Assembly (NCBI GenBank): GCA_039180675.1 | Contig: JBCDDC010000006.1 | Coordinates: 1-64,000, forward strand | Reading direction: 5' to 3' | Origin: Thermohalobaculum sp039180675 | Lineage (GTDB): Bacteria > Pseudomonadota > Alphaproteobacteria > Rhodobacterales > Rhodobacteraceae | Length of the DNA stretch: 64,000 nucleotides | Shown here: positions 11,501-18,429 of the stretch, piece after piece | Numbering within the stretch: the stretch's first letter is position 1 | Layout of the letters: each line of letters starts with the position of its first letter | Position numbers and translations under genes: made by a program | The notes under the pieces: model-generated | What the model saw: the letters and a program-made list of their open reading frames with translations, nothing else | Database searches by the model: none | Told to the model about the DNA's origin: nothing

Positions 11501-13981
11501 CGCAGATCCCGCCTTTCCTTCCGCGACATCGGCGATCGAGCGCTCCAGTCTCGCGACCGCATTTCGGATGGCGTCGTCTCGGGTGACGTCTTGACCGGGG
11601 TCGATCAGCGGTCCGCCGCCGCCCTGAAACCCTTTGATTTCGAAATCGATGTTCGACGCCCAGCGGCCGGGCTTGACCTCGAGAAGGTCCATGGAGGCCC
11701 GGCTGTCACCCTTCTTGCCGCTCTTCGTCCACTCTGACCGATCATCTGGCACGACGTCGTCCCGCGAGTAGACGCCGTTCTCGTTGGGCTGCGGCCCCTC
11801 GCTTACCTCCTGGGCTTCCTCGGCCGGAACCGTACTAGCCACGGGGTCGCCCCCCCCCGCCGGTTCGCCGGCATCTTCCTCGCGGAACTGATCTCGAAGG
11901 ATCTTAAGCCATTGACTGGGCTTGAGCGTTTCGGTCTCACCGTTTGCGCGCCGGATCTCGATCGTGTCGCCCCGGCCAGTAATACCCGTGAATGGCCCTC
12001 CGGGAGCCGCAGAGATTGAGCCAAAGCTGCCACCCCACCCGGCCTCTGCGATCTTCTTTGCCATTTCCGTGTTCGAGATTTGTTGATCGCGAAGCATCTC
12101 GCGCGCGTTCTCCACGCCGCCCTCGGTGGTGCCGAGAATGGACGTGACCGCGTCCCTGTAGTCCTGATCGGTCGGCTCGCGCGGCTCCACGGCGGGATCG
12201 GGATGCGCATCCTGATCCACCAGAGGCTCGGCCTGCTGATCGAACTGGTCAAAGGGGTTGGTTGGAGCGTCAGCCGCGTCATTTACCTGGTCCGCCTGAA
12301 ACTGGTTTTTGGCGGAGTTTCTGGCATTTTTATCATCAATGGTTTCAGAGGCTTGCGCCGATGCGGGGTTTTCGGCCTTCGGCACATCTCGGGGGGTCGC
12401 TTGGCCTGGCGCGGTTGATGGCGGCGGCGCGGGTGTCGCTTGATCCGGCACGGTCACCGGAACCCACTTGCCCTGATCGTTTTGCTGCACGAACTCGCCC
12501 GTCTCGATCATCTCGGACGGGTTTTCTGGGTCGGGCTTCATGACCGGAATGACCTCGCGATCAGGCTTTGGCGCGGGAGGCGCTGCCTCTTCCTCCTTTG
12601 GAGCGAGTGTTTCCTGTGAAACATTTTGCCCTACGGGGGCGGGCGTTTCACGAGGGGCTTCGTCTTCGGCAGGGGCGGGCTCAGGCGGCGCTTCAGCCGG
12701 TAGATCTGCTTCGGGCTCAGCCCGCGGCGCTTCAGGTTCGACCACAGCCTGCTTTTCTTCATCATCTTCCTTCTTCACTTCCGGGGTAACGATCGGGGTC
12801 TTCTGGTTTTCGGTCGATCGACCTCGGGCGGCATCAATGCCTTGGACGGCCCCGGCCACCATGCCGCCGGTGACCAAACCGACCAGTGCTTGCTCACCCA
12901 CATCGTCCCAGATGCCTCTCTCAGGGTCGTAGATCCCCTGGGCGATCATGTTGTTCATCACGCCGTTGAAGGCTTCCTGAGCGGCCTCCTCGCCAGCGCT
13001 GACCGCCACGGCGCCCACACGCTCGAGGAGCTTCTTCGACGCCTGCGGGGAGATCCGCGCCAGAGGGCGCATGATCCGCGCGATCGGCACAACCTCGGCA
13101 GAACCCACCAGAGACGCCCAGCCAGCGGCCCGGAACGCCTCATCATCGGACGCCTCGCTGTCCAGGGCCTCCCTGTAGACCGCACTGGAGTTCATTGAAG
13201 AGCCGACACCGGCACCCGCTGTAACCGCAGCGGCAGGACCGAGAACGGCACCCGTGGCCGCGCTGACGGTGATCATGCCAACCATATTGCCCAGACCGCC
13301 GAAGACCTCCCCGAAGAACTCCTGATCGCGCTCCGGGTCGGGTGTGCCGATATTGGCGGTCAGCCAGGCTCGGACGTCGTCGCCTTTCTTAAACACGACA
13401 CGGTCCTTGGCGGGCGTCAGTTGATCGATATCGGCCTGCAGTTCGGCCATCTGGTCGGTGATCTGAACAATGCGCTGCTCGATCTTGCCGCGCTGAGATG
13501 GCTTGAGGTTGGGGTCTTTCAGACGCTCGGAGAGTTCGGCGCGGTACCGTTCGCGCTGTGTGAGTTGCTTCTTGCGGCCCTCATCCCCGGCGCGACCAAG
13601 CATCTCGCCTGCGATCGCAGCCGACTCGGGAGCCGATGCAACGGCCTCCCCGGCCCCCAGGGCGAAACGCTGCGCCCGGTCGACGACGATGTTCGAGTCC
13701 GGTTGCTGCCCGCGAGACGGCCCGAACAGGGCGTCATAGGCCTGCCCGATAAGGCTGGTTTCGGTGTTGACGGGCTCGCGATCCCCCACATCAAGTGGTA
13801 CGCGGTTCGGTCCTCCGCGCACCCGGCCCGTTTCGATCTTCACCGGCTGCCGGGGCTTTGCCTTCGGCTGCGGCACTTTTGGGGCAGACGCAGGCTCGGC
13901 GGCGACCGGCTGGCCTGTCTCGTCGAATTGGTCGAAAGGGTTCGATGGCCCAGCGTCAAACTGGTCGAATGGATTGGTCAT
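2504..13981 (-). CDS. Giant polyvalent virion protein: metalloprotease, DNA adenine methylase, SNF2-type helicase, LPD38-like C-terminus
   Basis: The uninterrupted 3,825-aa frame shows these regions in order: two NPFDQFD heptapeptides (3-9, 14-20) and a third near 574; a hydrophobic Gly/Ala-rich stretch (about 224-260); Pro/Glu-rich linkers; a zincin-like metalloprotease with HEIGH at 996-1000 and a downstream NEWFAD helix; a DarB-like adenine methylase with NPPF at 1403-1406; a superfamily-2 helicase with VGAGKT (Lys near 2089), DEAH at 2246-2249 and a GRGVRQG motif VI near 2600; then from about 2920 an LPD38-like region with hydrophobic segments. Such polyvalent proteins are injected with phage or plasmid DNA to counter host defence. 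Its place between the tail genes and the fibre matches that of P22 ejection proteins, so injection with the DNA is likely. The linker at about 1140-1213 is overlapped by another gene in a different frame. Confidence 0.9.
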   Translation of the reverse strand: MTNPFDQFDAGPSNPFDQFDETGQPVAAEPASAPKVPQPKAKPRQPVKIETGRVRGGPNRVPLDVGDREPVNTETSLIGQAYDALFGPSRGQQPDSNIVVDRAQRFALGAGEAVASAPESAAIAGEMLGRAGDEGRKKQLTQRERYRAELSERLKDPNLKPSQRGKIEQRIVQITDQMAELQADIDQLTPAKDRVVFKKGDDVRAWLTANIGTPDPERDQEFFGEVFGGLGNMVGMITVSAATGAVLGPAAAVTAGAGVGSSMNSSAVYREALDSEASDDEAFRAAGWASLVGSAEVVPIARIMRPLARISPQASKKLLERVGAVAVSAGEEAAQEAFNGVMNNMIAQGIYDPERGIWDDVGEQALVGLVTGGMVAGAVQGIDAARGRSTENQKTPIVTPEVKKEDDEEKQAVVEPEAPRAEPEADLPAEAPPEPAPAEDEAPRETPAPVGQNVSQETLAPKEEEAAPPAPKPDREVIPVMKPDPENPSEMIETGEFVQQNDQGKWVPVTVPDQATPAPPPSTAPGQATPRDVPKAENPASAQASETIDDKNARNSAKNQFQADQVNDAADAPTNPFDQFDQQAEPLVDQDAHPDPAVEPREPTDQDYRDAVTSILGTTEGGVENAREMLRDQQISNTEMAKKIAEAGWGGSFGSISAAPGGPFTGITGRGDTIEIRRANGETETLKPSQWLKILRDQFREEDAGEPAGGGDPVASTVPAEEAQEVSEGPQPNENGVYSRDDVVPDDRSEWTKSGKKGDSRASMDLLEVKPGRWASNIDFEIKGFQGGGGPLIDPGQDVTRDDAIRNAVARLERSIADVAEGKAGSAPSSAVKDAKDMLEWARSLLPDGDQPASQEVETTPDPAGRPDAPASGLPQERAGETGNSPALTIKDMGLTVTESVPDHLTEFAEEAIEGLIDTDNVQIVVAMYDDLAKGIPGFKYTTPTETKKAFRTGHGVTTGHMMTQGYGLEDAGKQQVLIGLRPTSKVSRSIETLAHEIGHAVEFTTYESASQETKDAIQKQFEERRTRGTMRQFGEDRFLDRRNRREERQARADGVPDNAKVTVEDRGDIEFNEWFADQVARHLFVSRPAQDVVDRFFQRISLLWKRLGDYLRSVGYSSGAVSDWLRAIEPWQPITGGADVDETGRSDGDAGAEPEEVRSTPQGQDGGDGRGASDQGSDADGDGGQVQGSEPSQDAGRGSSPASDRQRDRRLTQNFVIEPGEYAPVGGQKARAEASMSALRTLKIIEEEGRLASPEEKAILARYGGGGTLKYAMPGSDGNVTKGYERLAEELKQITTDAEYRSIAKTTQYAFYTSEPVMRAMWRAVQRLGFDGGKIYEPGMGIGGFPGTMPGVLRRSSTYQGSEIDPITARIAKQLYPAHTIQEADLTRTPLARDAFDLVIGNPPFADVAIGSDPDYPQKFLLHDYFFAKGLDAVRPGGLLAFVSSAGTMNKVDAKAREYLAERADLVGAIRLPSSAFKDFAGTEVTTDIIFLRKRMPGEEAKPATWTGVDAIDLPDRDGNTVKGNVNRYFLENPDMILGEQGMFDKLISGPRYGVRPREGQDLEYDLTTAIANLGSDVLVGRTAETDAAEVDAASQERKAGTFYLKDRKLYQFDGRQGKPVERRGAGVKGGKSAADMERIEGLIQIRDTLRDVYAADMAERDAKAERKALNRAYDAFVAKYGPINKAKITYRRPTAIEMERLRQEAREAARSMSLEFDEGTFDAARMLEDGASLREVAAARAEAAKLEGYNDGDFNPDDVPDKVTEKLVNVAPFMDDPESYRLRAIEDYDEKTGKASKTRVFTESTITRAQAPDINSPEDALLWALNISGRIDLDQIASLSNSDAQTVKRELAGSIFMNPQTGEYETASRYLSGNVRQKLEAAQAAQSSNPDMAENVAALEGVQPEPIPPAQIVARPGANWIPAEVYAEFAADLDMSLEVEFNRTLGRWSVTGDLHSETAQTEWGTSKLPFGKLMDFIMNRRPIRITKKVDGNDTLDAEATQAAQDMAAKINERFGSWLWEEQGRAEELAEIYNIRFNSEVAPSYDGSYLTTPGVSSDWSWRPHQRAVIARILQEGSTYMAHTVGAGKTSAMIGAGMEAKRLGLVKKPMYAVPNHMIAQFTKEFYEQYPLAKIRVADERNFHTDRRRQFIADVAASDLDAVIITHTGFGFIPVSDAFNKELVDQQVDEISAAITTAKAERGDRVTVSRLENMKEKVEQRLESRKKRGQDQVFTFEEMGVDMLFIDEAHLFRKLDFVTQMGNVKGVSPEGSQMAWDLYVKTRYLEKINPGRGLVLASGTPITNTMAELFTVSRYIQSAELDAKGVETFDAWAQTFGQTATALEQTPSGGYKEVTRFAEFINTAELSLMVRQKMDVVTSKDLEQYVTRPRLAGGKRQLQVVEPSPELKAFQEKLAERMVAIEQRGGPPAPGDDILLSVINDGRLAAIDMRLVDPDVQADTASKLEEMIANIAEIYHDTKEQPFYKVAEGGGYEAEPFTTGPATQMVFSTLGVNPSQHNPGFSVHRHIVNGLVARGVPRSDIANLSDAKNAVARYRLFNDMNEGKKRILIGSKNMFTGVNAQRRLAAIHNLDPLWFPADDEQRNGRGVRQGNMNREIGIYDYSTKGTYDATMWQMMGTKARFIEAFFDGDPSVRKMDDLGEASQYEQAKAMSTADPRILELTEMKGERGMLERRRDGIVRERYATQQRAKSAKQSAGFWAEEAKKWQELVPRQADLSGDKFKMTVADVEYTGRKEAGEAVIREVRKALDAETRIEDVKIGEVAGFDVNLSVVRSIGEYTPEISIDYGNGLEASVTVSDTPVGMARRLEGPVSSIDTAAQRAAIQRDAYAEKAKQAEAALDRLPEFTQQDELDRLNAGIKEIEDQLLAESGVKRDAPKEDADPDITGLSENPTGFIDPSRRGQSMTSAPFLPDRANWEHIERANGIWGRVRAGSEAVSDLVDKARQKIQDRFLPVLRAQKVLEAHGQEINEDADAYLTEEMYSGRAGYKLDRIDRDFTTPILEKIAASKTLSVEQVGEYLYARHAQERNAVIASINPDMEDGGSGMSNAEAEMILERVAQSADAETYKEIGRMVDDLRAETLKQRRDAGLISDKQHDEWDSQYKHYVPLKGFADSDFSDGYLDLAGVGRGYGARGKETKQALGRRSEAYNPLIGALVQAQEVAIRSEKNRVGQALHKLASEHSSKNLWTVKKPKMRKYFNASTGLVDYMAENPLSLFMADNEMAVKIDGEEHRIVFHDQRLARAAGTMGADQMGFGLQMLSAATRFLSMTNTMLDPNFIVRNAFRDAVTAGFNLGSEFKDQKGLIREVAANYGRALRGSYGGLEGARDTEWQKWFDEYSRVGGKVSFFKLDQPEETMRLMKKRVDLIAGSPLMRASKWIRITPENNPILGFIERANLAVDNAVRLSTYAALRKRGYSEQRAASIAKNLTVNFNRRGEYGSALNAWFMFFNANVQSTQVIFRVLSGRRGRQAAAGLVAIGFLTHMLNAAISEEDEEGTLAYDNIPEFKKAMNLTFMAGPNSEDALTVPLPYGYNVFVYLGDQLAKMSRGKTTGSDAFKNLAGSALTSFFPIGGHTLTHAITPTVFKPAYEIGANHDWLGRPIVSPFKLAAPGPDFAKFGPGATDASIAIAKTMSDLTGGDEAMPGLIDVSPEHLDHIASAATGGMGRFVGGLVDVTIKGAMGEFDEFESRDIPLAKIVYSPSGAWMDRSRYYDRRQEHREAKAAVKRYEKAGEKPPRDLAWFAAVLDEPLRDAERTLRKMRSQLRAMGGRRELSKAQREKYDKIEAAAMLKFNRAYVQAIRKMEKAGLR
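10345..10563 (-). CDS. Small gene embedded out of frame within the giant polyvalent gene, 72 aa
   Basis: A second minus-strand frame begins at ATG 10563, five nucleotides after a perfect AGGAGG, and ends at TAA 10345. The 72-aa product is hydrophilic and helical, starting MSMKLDVLTAMREQNPKKF and rich in Lys, Glu, Gln and Met. By my count about 85% of its third codon positions are G or C, as in neighbouring genes. The overlapping stretch of the giant frame has only about a third G/C there and encodes a low-complexity Asp/Gly/Ser/Gln linker. The conserved methylase domain of the giant frame resumes immediately after this gene's stop. The protein family is not recognised. The gene looks real, and possibly older than the in-frame fusion around it. 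Confidence 0.7.
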   Translation of the reverse strand: MSMKLDVLTAMREQNPKKFVQLRKDKTVEMVAERAIREAMQTVTADKSKDPNLHRMQVEEARQQAIDSVIAD

Positions 13982-13983
13982 GC

Positions 13984-14940
13984 TTACTGCCCAAGGATTT
14001 GGGCGGCGCTGCCTGCTCCATATTTTTCGTCAAACAGCTCCGCGAGGTTGGGGTTGGCCCTCAGATGCTCGATCGCAGCCGGTGGCGCCGCGGCTCTGCG
14101 GCCCTCCGGTGATCGTGGCGCGGGCGCTGCCCGCTCTGCCGGCGTTGGGTTGGTGACGACGGTCTCGGCCTCTTCCGTGACGCCAAAGCCCATGGCGTCT
14201 GCGGCACGCTCGAGGAGGCTGCGGCCAGATGAAGGTGCGGTGTCCTCGGCGAGAAGGGCATCCAAGTCTTGGGGGCCTGCCTCGGGGCGCACATCACCGT
14301 CGATCGCCACCATGCGGCCCGAATTCTTGTCGTAGCCGCGGAACACCGGATTGCCCTCGGCATCAACGCCCGCGCCGATATTCGTCAGGTCCGTGCTGGA
14401 TCCCTGCGCCTTGCGGTACCTGTCTGCAGCCTTGAAGGGGGTGTCAGAGGCCTCGGCGAAAGCCAGAAGCTCGGGCGGCAGGCCCATGGAGCGGAGCGCC
14501 GCGATCTCGGCACCACGGTTCACCTTCGTACCGCCCGTCACCTTCCGGCGCGCAGCCGCCCGGCGCATCTTCTCGTCTTCCCGCGCGTTGTCAGCCTCGC
14601 GATCAGCGATGCGGGAGCGATAGTCGTTCCGGCGGCTGAGACCCACCAGAGCCTCGGTCGGGTCTTCCTGGGTGGCCAGATATGCCGCCTCCTCGGCGGT
14701 GACCCCACCCAAGCCTGAGAGGGCTTCGATCATCGCCGCGCGACGAGCATCGCCCTGCTTCTGCGCTCGAGTATCCGCCTCATTCTGCGCGTACCCGGCG
14801 ATCAGAGGCATCAGTCCGCGCGCGATCGGGCTGACGAAGTCGCCCGGAGCGGTTGGCTGGCTGTTCATGCCCTGGGCCAAGCTAAAGATTAGATCCGCGC
14901 TGCGTTGAGACCCACGGTTGAAGAGCTCGCTGAAATTCAT
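13984..14940 (-). CDS. Putative internal/ejection protein, 318 aa
   Basis: The 318-aa protein is charged and mostly helical, with an N-terminal segment (about 1-60) rich in small hydrophobics, a long Arg/Ala/Glu coiled-coil-like centre (about 75-165) and a Pro/Ala-rich linker. It ends in a compact motif LAELFDEKYGAGSAAQILGQ. This ending and the gene order (after the gp10-like and S74-type proteins, 3 bp before the giant polyvalent gene) match internal head or ejection proteins of podophages. No enzyme motif is visible. It is probably packaged in the virion, by inference from context. Confidence 0.7.
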   Translation of the reverse strand: MNFSELFNRGSQRSADLIFSLAQGMNSQPTAPGDFVSPIARGLMPLIAGYAQNEADTRAQKQGDARRAAMIEALSGLGGVTAEEAAYLATQEDPTEALVGLSRRNDYRSRIADREADNAREDEKMRRAAARRKVTGGTKVNRGAEIAALRSMGLPPELLAFAEASDTPFKAADRYRKAQGSSTDLTNIGAGVDAEGNPVFRGYDKNSGRMVAIDGDVRPEAGPQDLDALLAEDTAPSSGRSLLERAADAMGFGVTEEAETVVTNPTPAERAAPAPRSPEGRRAAAPPAAIEHLRANPNLAELFDEKYGAGSAAQILGQ

Positions 14941-14950
14941 CTGCTTCCCC

Positions 14951-16051
14951 CTAGCACATCATGCCATCTGACTGGAGTTGCAGGCTTTCGAGGGCAGACA
15001 CGCGCTTGTCGAACTCCCCGGAAATCGTCTGCAGGCCCTGCATTATTGCCTGGATGGCGCCGATGATCATCGCGAAGAGGTCGGTTGGAGCGATCACGTC
15101 CGGGCTGCCAAGGCTGGTCAGTTCGTGCAGACGCTGCGCCATCGGGCCAGCGTGCCGCGCGCCCTCGATCGCGTCATCGGGCTGCATGCCCTCGCGGTAC
15201 CGCCAGACGAAGTTCTCCAACTTCATGAGAACGCTGAGCGCCTTGTGAGGATCGACATGCCCCTCGACGTCTTTGCGCTCCTCGGAGCAGGCCAGAAGGG
15301 CCGCACCGCCCAAGCCGATCAGAGAGCCAAAAGCGCCGCCACGCTGGGCATTCGCTTGGTTCGTTGCATTAACCTGGTTCGCATAGCTCTGATTGACGAT
15401 CCCGGAGTAGTTGATCCCAGGCACATTGCTGCTCGGCGCAGCGACGGCTGGGACGTATGCGCCGCCCAGCAGGCTCGCCATTTCGTTTAGGGCCGTGGCC
15501 CTTTCTTGGGTGTCGAGGTTGAACACACGAGACTGCTCGTTGCGGGACGCGATATCTGCATCGAGAGCGAGACGGGAAAGGGTGTCGTCGCGCTCGCGCT
15601 GATGGCGGTTCATCGCCTCGTTGTAGGCCTCGCTGCCGATCGGCAATCCGCGCGATTGCAGGTTGGTCATGATCCGGTCGTCGCCCTCGGCCATTGCCGG
15701 GGCTAGGCGGGAGAACGCGCTTTCGAAGATCTGGTCACCAAGCTCTGACGTGTCGCGGGCGCGCGCGGGACCAGGAAGACTGAAGTTGTCTCGCGTGATC
15801 TGCGTAGCGTTCCGGCGCGCTGCGGGCTCGACGATATTGCGAATGAACGCCTCGGTCGGGCTTTCGACTTGCTGCACGGCTGCCTGCTGGTCTTTGCCAG
15901 CGACACCTTGGACAAACCGACCAGCGTCGTTGGTGTAGCCGAAGCGTTGCCCGCCGCCGTCCGGGCGATAGGTATCGATGCGATTGAGGCGCGCCTCGGC
16001 CTCCGCCGTCCGCACTGGATCAGGGGGTGCTGGCGCTTTCGACTTTCCCAT
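14951..16051 (-). CDS. Phage virion protein with C-terminal S74-like intramolecular chaperone domain
   Basis: This 366-aa protein begins MGKSKAPAPPDPVRTAEAEA, a start seen in many podophage tail or internal proteins. A helical middle follows, with a Gly/Asn-rich segment before residue 255. From Ser256 (context ACSEERKD) the sequence resembles a peptidase S74 chaperone: an SxxRKD-like entry, then LENFVWRY, then AGPMAQRLHEL, then a C-terminal helix. In known S74 proteins the domain trimerises the upstream region and cuts itself off at the conserved Ser. Here the acidic residue after Ser is Glu rather than the common Asp. The start overlaps the end of the GNAT gene by 32 bp. Confidence 0.7.
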   Translation of the reverse strand: MGKSKAPAPPDPVRTAEAEARLNRIDTYRPDGGGQRFGYTNDAGRFVQGVAGKDQQAAVQQVESPTEAFIRNIVEPAARRNATQITRDNFSLPGPARARDTSELGDQIFESAFSRLAPAMAEGDDRIMTNLQSRGLPIGSEAYNEAMNRHQRERDDTLSRLALDADIASRNEQSRVFNLDTQERATALNEMASLLGGAYVPAVAAPSSNVPGINYSGIVNQSYANQVNATNQANAQRGGAFGSLIGLGGAALLACSEERKDVEGHVDPHKALSVLMKLENFVWRYREGMQPDDAIEGARHAGPMAQRLHELTSLGSPDVIAPTDLFAMIIGAIQAIMQGLQTISGEFDKRVSALESLQLQSDGMMC

Positions 16052-16481
16052 TGGAGATCCACCTGCAATCGTCTCTGAACATCCTCATGGATATCATGGC
16101 ACCACCATCATGTGCGGCGCCCTCGTGACGGGCTTCGAACCGGAACCCCATCTGGGTGCAGAGCTTCATCGACTTGGTGTTGGACTCGGCGATCACGCAG
16201 GTTATGCGGTTCACCCTGAGTTGATCGAACGGATACTCGAAGATCCGAAACAAGGTGCCTCGATCGGCCCATCTGGACCCTTCGACAGCGGCAATCGCTC
16301 CAAAGATGTTCGACTGATTGAAGTCGTAATAGACGACGCCGGCGACAATGTTTCCTTCACGGATCACCCCCAAAGCCCGCGCGTTCTGGTGAAATTCGTC
16401 GTATTCGAGGCGTTCGGCGACCCAATCGCTGACCAGCTTGTCCGCGCCGAAGAGGACGTTGCCGTAGATCCGTTCCTTCAC
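16020..16481 (-). CDS. GNAT-type N-acetyltransferase (phage)
   Basis: The 153-aa protein has the layout of a small phage GNAT enzyme: a beta strand GVIREGNIVAGVVYYDF (about 39-55), a helix around RTLFRIFEYPFDQL where acetyl-CoA is expected, then a strand RITCVIAESN and the typical NTKSMKLCTQMGFRFE segment. Acetyltransferases of this type are frequent next to the tail genes of P22-like podophages; the substrate is unknown and could be a virion or host protein. It overlaps the gp10-like gene by 4 bp (ATGA) upstream and the S74-type gene by 32 bp downstream. Confidence 0.85.
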   Translation of the reverse strand: MKERIYGNVLFGADKLVSDWVAERLEYDEFHQNARALGVIREGNIVAGVVYYDFNQSNIFGAIAAVEGSRWADRGTLFRIFEYPFDQLRVNRITCVIAESNTKSMKLCTQMGFRFEARHEGAAHDGGAMISMRMFRDDCRWISNGKVESASTP

Positions 16482-17872
16482 TCCAGCATCCCCAGAATGC
16501 TGATCAACTCGACGCGCTTGCCCGTGATCTCCATGCGGATCTGATAGCTGGCCCCTGCCTCATCCACCTGGATGAACTCGTCGAACGTCACGCGGCCGGT
16601 GTCGGCGATCTCAGGCTGCACTGCGAACTGTTGCAGGGCCTCGGCGAGATCGGTCGGTGTGCTGTCACGGTTTGTAAGGACCCGCAGCGTGATCGAGATT
16701 GCATCTTTCGCCCGGATGGTCGGGATCATGGACATGAACTGGCTGTATCGCTTGAAGCTGAACCAGCTCGAATGCCAGATGCTGGTGATAACCTCATCGC
16801 CCGCATCGTTCAGAGAGCCCAGCTTGCCGTCTGCCGCGGTGAAGTTGAGCTCTGAGATCAGCGAGTGCCACCATCGCGCCTGCACCCTCCACCTTGTCCA
16901 GGCCTCGCTTTCAACGCGATAGACGAACTGGCCGAACGTCGTGGCCGACAGGGGCGTGTTGAGGATGATCCGCTGGCCGTCCGGCTGCACAGTCAGATCC
17001 CAGCCCTGCCGGTCCCGGTTGGCCTTGATGACCTCGAGAAGCTCTTTGCGCACGGGCTCCGCCATCGCCGAGATAAACGCCTGCCGCGACTGGCGAATTG
17101 AGCCGATCAGGCTGACAAGCCCCGCCTCGGTCAGAACTAGGTGATCGGTACCATAAGGCGCGTGACACCAGCGATTGACCGGCGGCGCCATCTGGATTCG
17201 ACCGAACAGGCGCCAGTCCAGATCATCGCCTGGGTCCAGGCCCTCGTAGACGACGACCATCCCGGTGGTGGTGATGATCGCGAGCAGATCGTTGGGGCCA
17301 TGGCCGGCATCGATCGTCAGCGAGACCATCATGGAGATCTTGCCGGTGATGTTGCCCAGCCTGGAGAGCGGGAACAGCGTCATGGCTCCCGTGACGGAGC
17401 CGACCCCGCCATAGTAGAAATCTAGATCTCCGCTGCGCCAGGCATAGAGCCGATCATGGTGGGCGATGATGTTGTCGAACTCCGCCGGGTCGATGCCGGT
17501 CACGACCGTGAACTCGGGATTTGACCACGTGGTTCCGTCCCATCGCGCGGGCGCGTTCTGGCCGTCGACGAAAACCGCGTTGCTCGAGATCATGGCGCAC
17601 ATGGCCTCGGCGATCGAGAAGCGCGACCGCGTCTGCCCGTTCGCCTCATACCGATCTGGGAATACTTCGATGTAGGTCGGGTCGCCGAATTCGAATCCGA
17701 AGCGCTGCAGAGCCTCGCTTGAAGTGTCATCAACCACGGCAGAGGGGCGAGCCGTTAGCGATAGACCGTCCGTCTCGAAATCGTCGAGCCTTTCGGCGAA
17801 TAGGCCGTTCACCTCGGCCGACTTCGCCTCGGAGAAGATGCCCTTGAACGGGAGGGGGACCGGGACTTCCAT
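16478..17872 (-). CDS. gp10-like packaged-DNA stabilisation / tail hub protein
   Basis: The 464-aa protein matches the P22 gp10 layout. It opens with PVPLPFKGIFSEAKSAEVNG followed by beta-propeller-like blade sequences with repeated aromatic/Gly turns, such as NIIAHHDRLYAWRSGDLDFY and NRWCHAPYGTDHLVLTEAG. Gp10 plugs the portal-adaptor channel after packaging and carries the tail. Gene order (portal, capsid, gp4-like, gp10-like) supports this strongly. It is coupled to the collar gene by a TGATG overlap at 17872 and to the GNAT gene by ATGA at 16478. Confidence 0.85.
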   Translation of the reverse strand: MEVPVPLPFKGIFSEAKSAEVNGLFAERLDDFETDGLSLTARPSAVVDDTSSEALQRFGFEFGDPTYIEVFPDRYEANGQTRSRFSIAEAMCAMISSNAVFVDGQNAPARWDGTTWSNPEFTVVTGIDPAEFDNIIAHHDRLYAWRSGDLDFYYGGVGSVTGAMTLFPLSRLGNITGKISMMVSLTIDAGHGPNDLLAIITTTGMVVVYEGLDPGDDLDWRLFGRIQMAPPVNRWCHAPYGTDHLVLTEAGLVSLIGSIRQSRQAFISAMAEPVRKELLEVIKANRDRQGWDLTVQPDGQRIILNTPLSATTFGQFVYRVESEAWTRWRVQARWWHSLISELNFTAADGKLGSLNDAGDEVITSIWHSSWFSFKRYSQFMSMIPTIRAKDAISITLRVLTNRDSTPTDLAEALQQFAVQPEIADTGRVTFDEFIQVDEAGASYQIRMEITGKRVELISILGMLE

Positions 17873-18429
17873 CAGGTTTTGATCATGAAGTTGCAGGCCA
17901 GTGACTTCGGCCGGTTGTCGAAAGGCTGACTGCCGCCAGTCTGGCTGATGCTGATCCCGGTGGATGCCGAGCCGGTGTTGCCCGCAGCCCCTCCGCCCCC
18001 GCCGCCACTTCCAGACCCAGCAGCGTTAAAGCCGTTCGAGTGCGAGTGCCCAGGGTCCGTGACCTCATGGCTATGCGCCGGCATGTTCTCGACCGTGAGC
18101 GTCAAAGCATTCTCGCCCACCACCTTGAAGAGTTGCGAGTTCACGCCTGCGCCAGTCACATATGCGTCTCTGAGATCGGGCAGGACGAAATCCGATGTGG
18201 TCTCGCCAAACTGGTTGCCGATGATGGCGAAGAGGCCCGGATAATCCCCCTTTGACACAGCACGGCCGTCGCAGAACAGCCACCCAGCCGGTTCGATATC
18301 GGATAGACGCGCCATGATCGTGCCTGCAGGGATGGTCACAGCGGCAAGGGCTGCGGCAAGGTCCGGGTCCACCGTGGCATCGAAGGGTCGGCTTCGACGC
18401 CTTGAGCCAACGGCAATTCCGTCTGTCAT
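17872..18429 (-). CDS. Phage tail collar domain protein, 185 aa
   Basis: The protein contains the tail-collar signature PAGWLFCDGRAVSKGDYPGL followed by GNQFGE and FVLPDLRDAYVTGAG (about 47-105). The usual His-rich receptor-tip motif MPAHSHEVTDPGHSH comes next, then a poly-Gly loop and the ending FDNRPKSLACNFMIKT. Such proteins form short fibre or collar tips, often with metal-binding His pairs. It lies between the gp4-like and gp10-like genes with 4-bp and 3-bp overlaps, so it is probably made in step with them as a tail component. Confidence 0.88.
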   Translation of the reverse strand: MTDGIAVGSRRRSRPFDATVDPDLAAALAAVTIPAGTIMARLSDIEPAGWLFCDGRAVSKGDYPGLFAIIGNQFGETTSDFVLPDLRDAYVTGAGVNSQLFKVVGENALTLTVENMPAHSHEVTDPGHSHSNGFNAAGSGSGGGGGGAAGNTGSASTGISISQTGGSQPFDNRPKSLACNFMIKT

